A stretch of DNA of 64,000 bases from Isoetes taiwanensis (GCA_021234155.1 JAJEKV010000020.1:818938-882937), one strand, 5' to 3'; numbered from the stretch's first letter, positions 12,402 through 28,159 are shown. The notes: a model not told the origin generated them from the sequence alone. Translations and numbers: made by a program.

Positions 12402-13656
12402 TCAGTGGGTTTATCAACTATGGTTTATCAACATCTGTAAGTAAAGTTCAAGATTAAGAAGATCAGCATATGCCCATGAACGTGAATCAATTATAAAGTT
12501 AGAACGGAACTTTGAAGTAAAAGCCAAAGAGGAATATTCATCAGTAAAGGATCGCAAAAGAAACATACACGAGAGATTCCAGGCTGGTTCTTGAAGTTTG
12601 TAGTTTAAATAAAATGTCGATTCATATAGTCGTGTTCGTAGGTGGAATGATAAATCAGATGCGAAGTGCATTCTTTGTGTGTGCGCATGAATTAATAGAT
12701 AGACATATAGAAGATAGAGAGAAGGGAAGATGACGTTAAGTACATTAATTATCTCCTTAACGAGTCGGGAGGGAGGAAGAACTCGACAAATTTGCTAGCA
12801 CATATACACACATGCCTTCCAATTTTCTTGGGCTACTATTTTTATCAAAAAGTTTATGCACATATGCGTGTGCAAAACTTTAAATGAAGGGAACATAGTC
12901 GTAGAGTTAAGCTAACTATGCATATTAAAAAAGAGACATGCATTGATGCCCAATCTTAAAATTAAAAATGATTTATTTGTTCTTCTATCTCCTTATTATG
13001 GAGTGCACTATCAACAAATTTCTTTTTTGAAAATGGACTGAACGGGAGTGTACAAAGTTGACTGGTCATCTATAGTGGAAACTTTTGTATGAAGATTTAG
13101 GCACGAAAGTTAGAAGCTAAAGTGACCCTGCTCAACAAGGGCAAATAAAAAAAAGTCAACATAAATTTAGCTAACTTGAAGAAGTTAAAAGTATTATTTG
13201 ATGCATGTGTTGAGTTGAGCACACACATAAGTACTTTCATAACAATGCCTAACACTGCACAATGCAAAAAATTGGCCCATTGGCATCAAATTATGCTAAC
13301 TGTTATTATGGCACATAGAAAGATTAACTCGGTTTGTTTCTCTCATTAGTCTAACGAGGAGGCATGTCCTTAGCATAGTATGGTATCTACTTAGAGCTCA
13401 ACGTCCTCCTGCCCGCTAGTATAATGCCCATCGTCAGGTCACCAAGTAAAGATGTTTGGGTGCATTTCATGTTATAGAAGTTATTTGAGCTGCAATCGAT
13501 GCACCATAATTGATCAATTGAAATTTTTGATTGCTTATATAACATCAATGTTACCCCATGCTAAATGTAATCAAGGGCGCCCTGCTGTGGATATTGTGTT
13601 ACAAACCTATTTGTCATTTGTCAAATCTCTTCTAATAACCTATAATTGCCAACCAG
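12402..13656. other. AT-rich region without recognised gene
   Basis: No long ORF with domain content, no terminal repeats and no RNA gene was seen. The 82-residue ORF at 13452-13700 has no recognisable feature. Confidence 0.4.
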
Positions 13657-14712
13657 TTATGGAAGCCTCAGCATTGAATCTTCTCTTACTTTCCATGTAA
13701 CTGACTCAGATTAAAGATCTTTTGTCTAAGAAAATACATAAAACTGAGATTCATAGACAACTGAAGTTAAATACATAGACGACTGCAATATTAGATACAT
13801 ACAAATCTACTGCTAACTACCTATGAAAGCAGCATCTGCAGAAAAATCCATCATGTGAATACTCCATTGGGTCCACCAAATTTTATTCAGCTTTACAAAG
13901 AATATCAAAACTAGTTGTTCATTTAGATGTGTCGCTATGTTTGCAAAAAGTTGAAAATATGTCTAACGATCTGTGATTGATTAACATATAATATAATGTT
14001 TATATGCTCCTTATAGAGAGATGTTTCTAAGTTCTTGGACAAAGCATCAAAATATACGTTGCATATACTACAATATACGTTGCATATACTACGGCAGAAC
14101 ATAGTCAACATACGACAACTAAAACAGCATAAAAACTCAGACTATGGAAGCCTCATCATTGAATCTTCTACTTTCCATGTAACTGACTCAGATTAAAACT
14201 GAGATTCTACTTTCCTTGCATAAAACTGAGATTCATAGACATCTGAAGTTAAATACATAGACGACTGGAATATTATATACATACTAATCTACTGCTAACT
14301 ACCTATGAAACCAGCATCTGCAAAAAAAATCCATCATGTGAATACTCCATTAGGTTCACCAAATTTTATTCAATTGTTACAAAGAATATCAAAACTAGGT
14401 GCTCATCCAGATGTGTCACGGTATTTGCAAAAGTTCAAAATATGTCTAACGATCAGTGATTGATCAACATATAATATAATGTTTCTATGCTCAATATGTT
14501 ATGCAGAGAGATGTTTCTAAGTTCTTGGACAAAGCATCAAAATGTACATTGCATGTATTACGGCAGAACATAGTCAATATACGACAATTAAAACAGCATA
14601 AAAACTCAAGACAGTTTTCAGAGGTGGGAAACAAAGAGAGACCTAAACTAGGGAAGTGGTGTGCGCTGCCATAGTCAACATACAACAATTAAAACAACAT
14701 AAAAAACTCAAA
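13657..14712. repeat. ~475-bp tandem repeat, two copies plus a partial
   Basis: Copies at 13657-14142 and 14143-14612 begin TATGGAAGCCTCA.CATTGAA and end AAACAGCATAAAAACTCA. A third, partial copy of the end (CATAGTCAACATACAACAAT) lies at 14672-14712. The first copy has an internal duplication near 14055-14090. No coding content. Confidence 0.85.
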
Positions 14713-14989
14713 CAATTGTGAGAGGGAAACAAAGACAGAACTAAACTAGGCCGGACAGCAGACGCCATGGGGTGAAATCAAATGCCAAGGAATCCCAGGA
14801 CCTGACAACATGCCTCTAAGTGCCTCTTTATCCTGTGAGCCAACACATTATTCTAAAGACGTTATCATGATGCAGAGAATTTGCAACATCCAGAACATTT
14901 TGTCCTAAAATAAGCTCCAACCATTTACTTTTGCTATAACTAGTTACAAAAGCTATTTCAAAAATCAGTTCCCACAAAATGATTCTCTC

Positions 14990-16646
14990 CATTTTCTATT
15001 CTCAAGACTGTCTTGGGGTGCACAGTAAACTTGAACACAGGGATTCTCACCTAGCTGCGAGATGAATGCAGGTGAAATATACATAATTATACAGAATCAA
15101 ACAAGACACACTGTGGGTGAGCCCCAGATTCGTTCTCTCGAAAATCAACCATACAGGTCTTGCACCAGTGAGAAAGACACCTTGTGTACCTCCAACATTT
15201 TTAAAAGGAATAATCTTTGGGGGCACCATACTACCATCCATTTCTTCTTCAAGAAATAGATCAAGCTCAACCTGACAAAATGTAGATTTCTTAATGTTGA
15301 ATTGTTGTCATTGTCAATCACCATCCCGCTAACAGAACCATCTTGCATCTTTGGAACTACTTTCGGGATGTTCAAAACAAAAGGCCGATATGCAATTCTG
15401 ATGCCATCATTTAGTATCGCAAAAAGATAAGGCCGGCTAAATTTTTCACCCCATTTTTCCATGCATAATTCAATAGCTTTCATATGGGTGTTAGATTCAT
15501 TAACTCCATTAGAATTATCAGTGTCGATGGAATTTGAGGATGCCATCTTCCCTTTGGTTCCTTTGTCAGATAAAGCACGTTTTCCATCGTAAAATGTTCA
15601 ACCTTATATACACAAGATACACTTGGGAGCTCATAAATTTCGAATGCCACTTTCCCTGCAGACAATACAAGTAAATGTCTCCTTCCTCAAAACCGAATGT
15701 TAATCCTCTTTCCAATGGGTCAGGTACCCCCAAGTGTGTGTGCCATGGATCGCCACTAGTGGTCCGCAACCATGGTTTGGGACATTTGTCATGATAGAGA
15801 GTAGATGCGTGAACTGGATCAGAGGCATCATTAAGTCTTTGAAGGGGAGGATATTGAGATTGTATATGTTTGAGAATCCGTGACACACAGTGGCATTAAT
15901 AGCCTAATTTAAATTTATACAATGCAAGCATAGGCAAAAAACCAAATTCAAGAACATGCATACGACTTGCACATGATAAACAACTAAGCCAATGCAGTCA
16001 CATTTTTGTGCAAGACAATCATAGAATGTGGAACAGAGCCACACATGATAAGCAATCAAATTAGTAAGACAGATATAGACATCTCCAAGGTAGAAAATGA
16101 TCATAAATACTGTGCCACCAACGAACTTACCACCAGTTATTAGCTGAACACTCCCATCTTTCATTTGTAATGTGATGTATAGATCTGCAAATGAAGCAGC
16201 AACTACAATGTTTTCTGGTTTGTCACCAGAATTTGTCTCTGTGCCCTGGGAGCCTATCTACAAATCTTGAGTTTGCAAGGCTCCAAAGCAGTCCTACACC
16301 ACGAGCGTACACTTGTGCAATTCGACATCTGCAAAAGTACAATAAAAGGATAAATAAGAGAAGACTTATACCTAACCAGAATGAACATAGATTGTCAAAA
16401 CATGCAACCTGCTAAAAAGATTTCCTGCACAAACTGTCGGCCCCTGTGTATAGTATTCAACAGATTCTGTAACTTCTCCTAATGTTTCACCAATTTCTAG
16501 AACCTGCCGTTTCAATGCAAATTTATATCAATGAAGCTGAAAACTAAACATGCCATTTGGTCACTTTCCGAATTAGGCATGTGAATAGACAAGCTCACCA
16601 TTGTCCTTGTTTCTAAACTGATAATAAAATATGCATGGTATTCTTC
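14990..16646 (-). pseudogene. CPSF160: CPSF160-like exons (cleavage and polyadenylation factor 160 kDa subunit), broken
   Basis: CPSF160 is the large beta-propeller scaffold of the nuclear complex that recognises AAUAAA and directs mRNA 3'-end processing. Reading leftwards, consecutive pieces match the plant protein in order. 16646-16599 encodes EEYHAYFIISLETRTM. 16503-16409 encodes VLEIGETLGEVTESVEYY and onwards. 16328-16131 holds QVYARG and ITLQMKDGSVQLITG. 15904-15100 holds TISISSPS, STLYHD, KPWLR, EGDIY, FEIYELPSVSCVY, SRPYLFAILNDG and KNVGGTQGVFLTGARP. A weak last piece is near 15058-14990. Splice sites are canonical for the first exons. At least four frameshifts break the reading frame, several beside CAG/CTG words. 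Earlier and later parts of the ~1440-residue family are absent, so this is a partial, probably dead, copy; the frameshifts might partly be sequence error. Family assignment is from remembered family motifs. Confidence 0.85.
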
Positions 16647-18870
16647 CTGTTCTAACTTCCTTGTTAGAACAGCAGCCCAAACATAGAACAAAGCAAAAAA
16701 GAAAGACTAGCCTAACAATCCTACATTAACTTGTCACAATTCTGTCAATTTAGTGCTTCTCTAAAGCAAGTCGTACTCATATTTATCATCCGAACCATAC
16801 ATCTTTTAAATTACCATGGTTAAAGAGCATACAGAAGACAACATGCTTACATGTGATGTTTGCCGAACTCTGTCATAGCCAGCCTCTAGACAATGGATAG
16901 ATCACTGTTCAAAGTGCAAACCCGAAAGAAAACATCCGGAAGAAGATGCCCAAACCACCAAGATACGATTCTGCAGCAGAAAAGCAGACATGTCAGCTCT
17001 TATAGACAAATTCATGAAATAGATGGGTTAACTATGGTCTTACCTCTTAACCATGGCAATGCGCCAGATTTTGCCTTATATGGCATCGATCTTGGTCTCC
17101 AGATTGCATGTTGGTCCTAATGCAACACAAAACTCCCTCTCATTGATAGAACAGAACAAAGCTTACATACAATCAATCCTAGCCTGCATTGCCCATTCAA
17201 ATTAATCCACTTAAAATCTGCCTATCATCTCCAGTTCAAATTAATCTGCTTCAACCCGGTTAAAAATTAGAGAATCCCCTGTCGGATCTCATTCCCTGGC
17301 CGACGATTAGCCCTAAAGTTAAGATCCAATCGGGAGGAATGCCTCCATCGGATTTGAATGTGGTATATGCTTAATCCTCCCACCGTCCATTTCGAACTAG
17401 CAAAGAGGGTAATCAGCCCTTTTCAGGGATTCGATAATGGAGCAAGCAAGCTGCCGAATTTGATCAGGGATAAAAATCCCATTCCGGTAGTCTGTCAGGA
17501 GTGGGAGCAGGCATATGGCTTCGCGCCCACTAGGCAATAAATCACATCCAATATTAATTAAACATTAAATATAAAATGCCCCTTTTTTTTTTGTTGAAGG
17601 AAAATGCCCTAATTTCAAGGATCAACGGTCTACATAAAATGCCCCAATTGAATCCCTAGATCTAACGGCTCACATCAAAAGCCCCAAATAAAGGGAGAAG
17701 TTATGGAATCTATAATCGCGAAGCAGCCCTTGGCACAATGCCCTGAAAATGCAGCTTGTATAAATAGCGTAATTTAGAAACCCTTAAATAAATTCATCTG
17801 TTTTAACCTGTGCTATGCCCACCAACCAGAACATCCACCATATGAATCTGCAACAAAAAAAGAGCAGAATAAACAACTCTACACGCTGCAAACATATAAT
17901 ACTTGTCAGTGTATGAAGTAAAAAATGAATATGATCTTATACACAATAAGTTGAGCAGGAGTCACTTTGAATGACAGACCTTAAAATGCATCCAAATATG
18001 GCTTTCATGACATGCAAGTTTTCAACTCTTGCAAATGTCACCTTAGAAAGTGAATAATCCGTGATTGGCAATACTTAGTGATATGTGCAACTTCAAGTCC
18101 AAAGATACTATTAGAGACTTGTATCACTAAATCGACACATTAAATGGGGCCCCTCGCCCACAAGTATGTTTGAAACCACGCTTTAATGGTACCGGATAGA
18201 AAGTGCTCCAAGGTGTTTATCGGGAATATCGAGGAGATCCAAAAGCTCTGCTCAATTAGATCAGTAGTTATGCCCCATACCGGTTACGCCACTGTTCTTT
18301 TGCATTTACACTTGTACATGCCTAACATCTATTGAATCTTATGCTTGTAAAATGGCGGTCCAAGATTACACAATTGCTTAAGCAAAGTTAACAATCACTA
18401 ACTTACGCCCATGGAATCTAGCTCTAACTAGCGTGCATAACTATGTATGTTTGGACTTTTCGATTGAAATATCTTTTTCTTGCTTTTAAAGCAGAATGTC
18501 ACTTCAAGCAAACGCATTAAGAAAGTAGAGTTGAATGAATTCTTCTCCGGTCAACTTTTTGGACAATTCATAGCTCAAAAAAGTGCAAAAACCTCCCTAC
18601 CTCTGGCACGACTATGAAGCTTGACTTCATGTAGAGATTTGTATAATATGTATGTCCTTCGACTTTTAGATAAGATTTCATACTTCTCTAGCATCGCGAC
18701 TTTGCGAAGAACTTATCGTTCACACAAGGCATTTCTACGTAAAATGATAAGCACGGGAAGCCACTCACCCAAAATTTACAACACTTGCGGGAATCGGAAC
18801 TTCCAACTTTGTAGACATGATTCCTGTCAGGCACGATGTCCAAATATGCACAAAAGACACAACTTGAAAT
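16647..18870. other. Intergenic region with one repeat-related motif
   Basis: No convincing upstream CPSF160 exons were found here. At 17674-17696 lies CAAAAGCCCCAAATAAAGGG next to an ATCTAACGGCTC word, a motif combination that recurs through the window (666, 5162, 10509, 23354, 33940). The rest is AT-rich sequence without recognised features. Confidence 0.4.
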
Positions 18871-18876
18871 TGTACC

Positions 18877-19249
18877 ACTAACTAAAGTCGACAGGGCCTT
18901 ATCCTGATATTGCTTGGGAAGTTCATGCAGTTGGCCTTGCCACAAACTATTCCTTGCGAAAACAACCAAGATAACGCATGGACCAAGAACTACCTGATTT
19001 AGCCCAACCTGCAAGGATAAGACATTAAATTTTGAGTATAGGAGAAGAAGGCAAATTAGAAACGTTGATCTAATCATTGCAATACAGAGTAAATGAAAAT
19101 ATCATCAGTGCAAGAAAAAACACATACCATTTGCTCCAAGCAATAGACATTGGCAAATTGCTCTGCTAGATTGCCAAAATGCTTTTTTTCTAGATTGCTC
19201 ACACTCCCTGGAATGCCCTTGTCTCCAGCAGGCTCCATAAACTCTAGTT
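18877..19249 (-). pseudogene. Two spliced exons, the second Mpv17/PMP22-like
   Basis: The first exon, 19249-19128, has a TTCTTGCAG acceptor and a GTATGTG donor and encodes a stretch including EFMEPAGDKG and LAEQFANVYCLEQM. The second, about 19012-18880, has a TTATCCTTGCAG acceptor and a GTACAA donor and encodes GLNQVVLGPCVI, SLWQGQL and ELPKQYQDKALSTLVSG. The second resembles the region just before the GWKFW motif in the Mpv17/PMP22 family of organelle membrane proteins. The GWKFW exon that should follow is not found, so the gene is broken or captured. The first exon is not recognised. Family assignment rests on remembered motifs and is moderate at best. Confidence 0.45.
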
Positions 19250-19611
19250 CTGCAAGAAGATATATAATGCTTCTTTAAGCAAGATGGAATCTGCAACAAA
19301 TACATTTTGCATCAACATTTTGCATAAAAACTCACCTACATTGATGAAGCGCTTCTATAATATTAAAATGTAGACCTAGCTATTTGTCATTCTCAGAGCT
19401 ACCATGTTGAACATATACTCCATCCCCGCCAAAAAAGAACTCATTTTTGCTCAAACTAAACTGTGAAAATCGAATATTTGCTACCGGAAATGCAAATAAT
19501 TTGCAACAAATCTAGACCATCGCTTTTAGACACGTAAGTTGACATCAAACGTAATAAAGTAATGATGGAGACATGTCCGTAAAAAAAATTGTCTTTTCAT
19601 GCATCCTCACG

Positions 19612-19697
19612 CACCACAAGGCCCCGCTTTGGGTCTGCGTGGAACTGTGCCACACCATCGCTTTTCTTAATCATGCCCATTGACCTTACAAACTTGC
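19612..19697 (-). pseudogene. Isolated exon-like fragment, family unknown
   Basis: On the minus strand, an interval bounded by TATGCTTTGCAAG and a GTGCGTGAG donor encodes a stretch including FVRSMGMIKK and FHADPKRGLV. The composition looks like real coding sequence, but I do not recognise the family. No neighbouring exons continue it. Confidence 0.3.
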
Positions 19698-20404
19698 AAA
19701 GCATAGACAAACATTCTAATGATCCCATAGAAAAACAAAAGAGTCTAAAATACCTAGTCTTAAGAAGCGTGCAAAGCAACTCCAATGGCGGGAATGACAT
19801 TATCTACTACATCTTCATTGCATTTGTCAATTGTTCTGTAGCTTTGCAATCGCAAAAAAGATCTTGCAAGTGACATAAAACCCGAAACGGATATACCTAC
19901 TTCAAGCTTCAAGAGCCTTTTATCATGCCCCCGCAAGAAGCTATAGACCCGGCGACCAAGCAAAAGGAAACAGAGGTCGGGCGAGTTCAGAGTAGGAAAG
20001 GTTCATCTCCATTCAAAGCCGCCATTGATCAACCGAATCACAATAGAATACCACAATCGGGAACCACAGTAGGAAGAAGGTATAACTAATTAAATGAGCA
20101 ACCATAAAAGTAAACCCAAAAGGCAATAATACAAAGATGATAAGATGTTTGGAGCACAAAAGGCATAACACAAACTTACACAGATGCACTAGAAACAAGA
20201 TGGAAAGGAAAAATTAACAGAAAGCAAAAGAAATATGAGCATTCACATATCCGATTGATCCCAATGCTATACACTTCTTGATCAAAATACAAAGAACAAA
20301 GAGTAAAATGCGTGTTCACAAAAAACGTCATAGGATCATATGCTTTATGGATCAAACGGAATTCAAACAAACTAGAAGAAACTAATAAAATGAACATACC
20401 AAGC

Positions 20405-20577
20405 TCAACGCTTTCCACCACCACCACCAAGCTTGGGACCTTTACCAGCGGGACCCTTCTGAACAGCACCCTTAACTTTAGTAGACTTAGCAATAGCCTC
20501 AGCCTTCTTAGCCTTCTTCTCATCCTTAGTCTGCTTAATTCGACCCTTGATTTCCTTCAGAGCAGCTTCACGGGCAG
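20405..20577 (-). pseudogene. RPL24: Last exon of ribosomal protein eL24
   Basis: eL24 is a protein of the 60S ribosomal subunit. This interval encodes the C-terminal tail of the family: [20 protein letters not shown], then a lysine/alanine-rich stretch, then [12 protein letters not shown] and a TGA stop at 20407-20405. The upstream boundary fits a GGTGGCAG acceptor in the phase expected for the family (the Ala codon split after its first base). The polypyrimidine tract before it is poor. Exon 1 of the same gene lies at 23300-23232 in the same orientation, but the exons between (the KRYFHNRLKPSK and YRKQHKKD regions) are not found in the 2.65 kb separating them. The gene is therefore incomplete here. 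Confidence 0.85.
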
Positions 20578-20742
20578 CTGCCACCGCCGTGTATATTCTT
20601 TCTTAACAGCCCTCATTTCATTCTTTCGCTCTTCAGATAGATTTGCATACCACCTCCTTTGTCTCTCATTCTGCTTCAATCTCTTCAATTCCTCAGGAGA
20701 ATAAGATTGAGTTGGATCTATCTCCCTCTTACGCCTCGGCAT
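20557..20742 (-). pseudogene. Short basic ORF, possibly the start of a Helitron Rep protein
   Basis: A 61-residue ORF beginning MPRRKREIDPTQ and containing PEELKRLKQNERQRRWYANL. Arg-rich, Glu-rich sequence of this type is common at the N-terminus of Helitron replication initiator proteins. It ends by running into the eL24 last exon in another frame. No Rep catalytic HUH motif was seen nearby. It may instead be an unrelated 5' exon. The link to Helitrons is an inference from composition only. Confidence 0.35.
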
Positions 20743-23231
20743 TAGACCGATTATCTATTGCGCTTTCTGTATCCCATTTAACAACTACGTAAGAGCACGT
20801 GCAGTCACAATAAGTAAATATACAATCTCATAGCTATATACACTTTCGGATTTCATAATTCGATACTTATGGAGTGCCAGCAGAACATATTCACCATCAG
20901 AATGGCCAAATAAGGAACGCTATCCGTTCCATCCAAAGAATCTATCAGAGCAAACTAGGCACAATAGGCAAGTCCTACATTTAATTTAACGACTCACTGA
21001 GAGCGAATGCAGCCATAGTACACAACGTGCAGTCACAGCAAGCATTAAAAATTATGATATCTCTATACTCTCGTACAGATAGAGTGCCATACAATATATA
21101 CTAACTGCATGGCATGAATCCAGACAGCATTAAATTTTGCAGCCTCCATTTGCCCATATACATGATCGATTGCCGAAGGAAGGTTGCCACTACATTATCT
21201 CAACGAGTCACCAACCTGTTCTAGAATTGGAGGTCTATAATGCTACGGCTGATCTTCTTGAGTTGGGCTGGCCTATTGGACGAGGCTGAGTCTCTAAATA
21301 CCAACATGCCGATGCAGCAACATATTTACAGATTGGTCAACTAGACAAATGCCCTAAAGTTTTTTTTCGAAAGGTTCTTCAGCAAAGGATGGTCCTGTGA
21401 TTGGGCCCATAATCTCACGCCAGACGTCCAATATTTTATCCACCATCGGAATCAATAACCCATCTTAAACAACTATCAATACCTCGGGTTCCTACTGAAA
21501 CACAACATGCAACAGAAATGGAAGTAATGACGACATACCTATTGTTGTATTCTTCTCGGTATGATCCACAACCAAACACAGCCCTGCTCGACTATACACC
21601 TAATTCCAAAAACCACAAAATCATCTCAGGCCCCATATCCTATTAGCTGATCAATAGGCAAATAAAGGTCCGAGCAATATCCTACAATCTGATGCTGTTG
21701 GACACCAAGCGGATAACCATCACGCTACGGTAATTTCATATATTTCATTTGAGAAAATGTCACATAGTGATTTGTACTGCATTCTAAATAGCGTTTCACA
21801 GAATTATCTGCACTCAAACTTAGATCATTTGATCGTTCCTGGGTTACTGTACGCAGCTTGCCAATACAGCCACTAAAAGAGATAAAGCAACCTTTACCGA
21901 TAAAACTAAAGCATGCAAAGAAATGCTTTTGGATTATCTCTGTCATGCTATTTGTAACAATTTCTTGAGTGAAAGTGAAGAGACTGTCAAACATAATCTC
22001 CTCGTAAATCGTGGATCTCAAAAACCCGCATGCATAGCTCTATAAGAGGACAACTCTTGTTAGATGAAGATCATGGGATATGGCCTATTTTCTGGAAGAT
22101 AGTCAAAGGATGGCTATATTTCATGAGTTCTGATCCTCCAGTATTCAAGTATTCAGTAAGTTGAGGCAAAATCCCTACAACTATGTCGAACTTGAAAAAT
22201 TGTAGGTCAGACAGACTATAATTTTCAGGCTCTCATCGAGGAATGTTCAAGCATGGAAGGGTTCTGCTTGCAGACGAAATTTAGGGCTCAGACGGTTAGG
22301 CTTTGATACAAATTCAAGATAGATTAAAACCCTTTACATACATTCACACTCTCCAATCCTGCACGAATTCTTTGGCATACGGTGATGCTAAACAAAACAA
22401 ACACCCAGCAAATATTAACTAAGGAAACATACATGACACGTTGAATGCTACGGTCACACTGTATGATCAGAGAAGCTTAAGCCCTCAGATTACTTCCTGA
22501 ATATGGCCAAGTTGGCTAGCTCACTCGCTGAACAAATGAATCAGCCTCTTAGCAAACGACCCAGCAAATTAAATATCTGCTTCATTCCATTCGCACCATA
22601 TGGCTGTATCATATCGCTAGCAATATCCAGACCTTTAAAAGATAAGAGATGCTTCTATTTTTGTTAGTAATGACAGCCATGGCCGAAGGTTAGTTAGATA
22701 CAGTGCTCAGAGGGATAGCCTCCGAAACAGATTCAAAAGTTGGCCGGATGCTCCAAGTAGTAGAGACAGATCATAAACATGGGACCAAAATTCTGGAGTC
22801 ATAAATGATCTTTCGAAATGCCTTAAAGCTTTTTTTGAAAGGATCTTCAGCAGGAGGTCTCAATGCTTGGGCACATAATCTGATATCGGTGGAATCCCAA
22901 CATTTTAACCACCATCAAAATGAACGATTCATCTTAAACAACTATCAATGCCTCAGGTTCCTACCGAAACACAACCAGCAACAGAAACAGAAGCAATGCC
23001 AACGTACCTATAGTTGTATTTCCTATCGGTATAATCCCCAACAAGGCACAACCTTGCTCGCCTAACCCATATACGATTAGCTGAATTCTCACGCAAAAAG
23101 CTCACCAGCTATTTCGATTCTGATAAAAAACAACAGCAATGGCGGCAGCTCACGTCGCTCCAAAAGCCAAACCGATGCTTGCCAACTGACCCCATGCGAC
23201 ACAACACCATTATCCTAATTATCATCACCAC
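20743..23231. other. Gap between the two eL24 exons
   Basis: I searched by eye for the missing eL24 middle exons on the minus strand and did not find them. Two related stretches (around 21355-21590 and 22815-23060) share words such as TTTTTTTCGAAAGG..CTTCAG, TCTTAAACAACTATCAATGC and AGGTTCCTACCGAAAC, indicating a diverged direct duplication of about 230 bp. No other feature was recognised. Confidence 0.45.
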
Positions 23232-23300
23232 AAAACGAATGCCACGGCCTGGATAGATCTTCGCCCCGCTGAAGCGACAGAGCTCCGCCTTCAACACCAT
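23232..23300 (-). pseudogene. RPL24: First exon of ribosomal protein eL24
   Basis: Starting at ATG 23300-23298 the minus strand encodes [20 protein letters not shown] then IRF, the almost invariant N-terminus of eL24 in plants, which includes the first Cys of its zinc-binding region. The exon is followed by GTGGTG, a weak donor. An in-frame ORF extends upstream (to 23354), but the conserved start is the internal ATG. Upstream, at 23354-23368, is the GGGGCTTTTGTTG repeat motif. The rest of the coding sequence is represented only by the last exon at 20577-20405. Confidence 0.85.
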
Positions 23301-23379
23301 AGCTGCTCCCCGCGAGATGAGATTTGATGGAGAAATCGAATCAGAGGATACCAATTTGGGGCTTTTGTTGTGGGCCGTT

Positions 23380-23580
23380 CATCTCAGAGATGGACGGCCG
23401 AGATCAATCTGTACCAACATTTTGGTACACCAACAAGAGGGATGCTTGGGGAGTTACGAGGTGGCACCGTCTGGGCCGTCCATCTCAAAGATGGACGGCC
23501 GAGATCAATCTCTACCAACATTTTGTGGCATCAATCTCTACATCATTTGTGGCATTGCCAACATTTGTGGCACTTAATAT
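23380..23580. repeat. Repeated GGCCGTC.ATCTCA.AGATGGACGGCC hairpins
   Basis: Two copies of a small palindrome (GGGCCGTTCATCTCAGAGAT followed by GGACGGCC, near 23370 and 23470), each followed by GAGATCAATCT.TACCAACAT. The same module occurs at 34055-34130, upstream of array D. It forms the left part of the GATTC-array element family. Confidence 0.75.
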
Positions 23581-23584
23581 AATT

Positions 23585-24990
23585 GTATATATATAAGGAT
23601 ATATATATACAAGTGAGTGTACTATAAGGGAGTACACAAATTCTGAGTCCAAACTTAAGATTCTCTTAAGATTCCCCTAGATTCTCAAAGATTTTCTCTA
23701 GATTTCTCAAGATTCTATATAGATTCTCTTAGATTCCTTTAGGCTCTATCAAGATTCCCCTAGAAAATACACTTAGTGTAAAAGATTCCCTTAGATTCTT
23801 AGGATTCTACAAAGATTCCTCAAGATCTCAAACGTTATCACAAGGATCCTCTAAATTTTCCAGAATTCTATGTAGATTCTATAGAGATTCCCCTAGATTC
23901 TTGAAGATTCCATCAAGATTCCCCTAGATTCTCGAAGATTTTATGAAGATGCACTTAGATTCTGCTAGATTCTGAGCCATTCAATGAAGATTCTATAAAG
24001 ATTTGCTTAGATTCTTGAAGATTAGGAAAAAGTATCTTAGATTCTCAAAGATTTAAGGAAGATTCCCTTAAATACTCTTAATCCCATAGATTACTTAAGG
24101 TTCTCTTAAGATTCTCCTAGATTCTCAAAGATTATCCCAAATTTTCCAAGATTCTATATAGATTCTCATTTGGATTCCCTTAGATTCTATCAAGATTCCC
24201 TACTAAACACACTTAATAATGAAAGATTCCCTAAGATTCCACAAAGCTTCCCTAAATTCTTAAGATTCTATAAAGATTCCTCTAAATTTTTGAACTTATC
24301 ACAAGAAACCCTAGAGTCTCCAAAATTCTATGTGGATTCTCCTAAATTTTCTTAGATTCTACGTAGATTCCCTTAGATTCTATGTAGATTCCTTAGATTC
24401 TACAGATTTACACCAGATTCTCAAAGATTTTATGAAGATGCACTTCGATTCTACTAGATTCTCTATGATTTCCTTGAGATTCCCATAAATTCCCCTAATT
24501 TTGTTGGGGTTCCCTAGCCTCCTAAAGATCATCTCAAAAATCATCTAGATTCCCCATGTTTCTATGTAGATTCTCCCATCATAGATTCCCAAAGATTCTC
24601 TTGAGGTTCATTTAAATTCTCCAAAAATCCTATGGAGATTCCCTAGAGTCTCTTAAATTCCCATAGATTCTAAGTTTCCAAAAAAACTAAGTTTCACATT
24701 AAAAGAAACTTACCACTCATTGGAAAGTTTCACGAGAGGAATCCACATTGGGCCCCACCTTCATCCGAACCCCTTTGAAGTTATGATTTAAATAAAAAGA
24801 AACTTCCTAGAAAGTCCACCCAAAGTGCCACCTCATTACCTTTTTATTAAAAAGGGTGCCACCTCACCTCTTTTAATAAAAGAAATTGCAATTTAATAAA
24901 AAAGTTAATGGTTGGGATTTCTCCTATAAAAAGAAACCCAGAAAGCACCTTTTAAGACACCTTCCTTGCACCTTCCTTTAAAACGCGTCT
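23585..24990 (+). repeat. GATTC-array element C
   Basis: A TA tract (23583-23612) followed by CAAGTGAGTGTACTATAAGG and then by about 1 kb of GATTC-rich array (23640-24700). The conserved flank (CACTCATTGG, AAACTTCCTAGAAAGTCCACC, GTGCCACCTCA) ends near 24990. Order and orientation match element D at 34170-35930. The apparent ORF at 24170-24355 is translated repeat. Confidence 0.85.
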
Positions 24991-25256
24991 CGAAAGATTA
25001 CTCAATGGACCCATAAAATAAAATATAAAGGGAATCAATGGGATAAAATAAAGGGAAGATTACGAAAATTCTCCTATCATGTAGCTTCTTTCCTACTTCT
25101 TTTGGCACATCAGCAAATGCAAGACAATTAAATGCTTTACAAAAATCATAGCCCTTTTTTCTTTTTTTTACTCTAAATTTTTTCTGCAGTATTTCCATTG
25201 ACAGTGGCTGACATTTGAATTAAAGGTTCCCTGATGTAGTTTGTACAGTAGGCATT

Positions 25257-25345
25257 TCATTTTTAGGGTTCCCATCATGGTGGTCGAATTTCATTCATTT
25301 TCATTTTTAGGGTTCCCATCATGGTGGTCGAATTTCATTCATATA
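25257..25345. repeat. 45-bp direct duplication
   Basis: Two copies of CATTTTTAGGGTTCCCATCA followed by TGGTGGTCGAATTTCATTCA stand side by side. Confidence 0.85.
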
Positions 25346-28140
<2,795 letters not shown>

Positions 28141-28159
28141 CAATTGGCATTTAAAAGAC

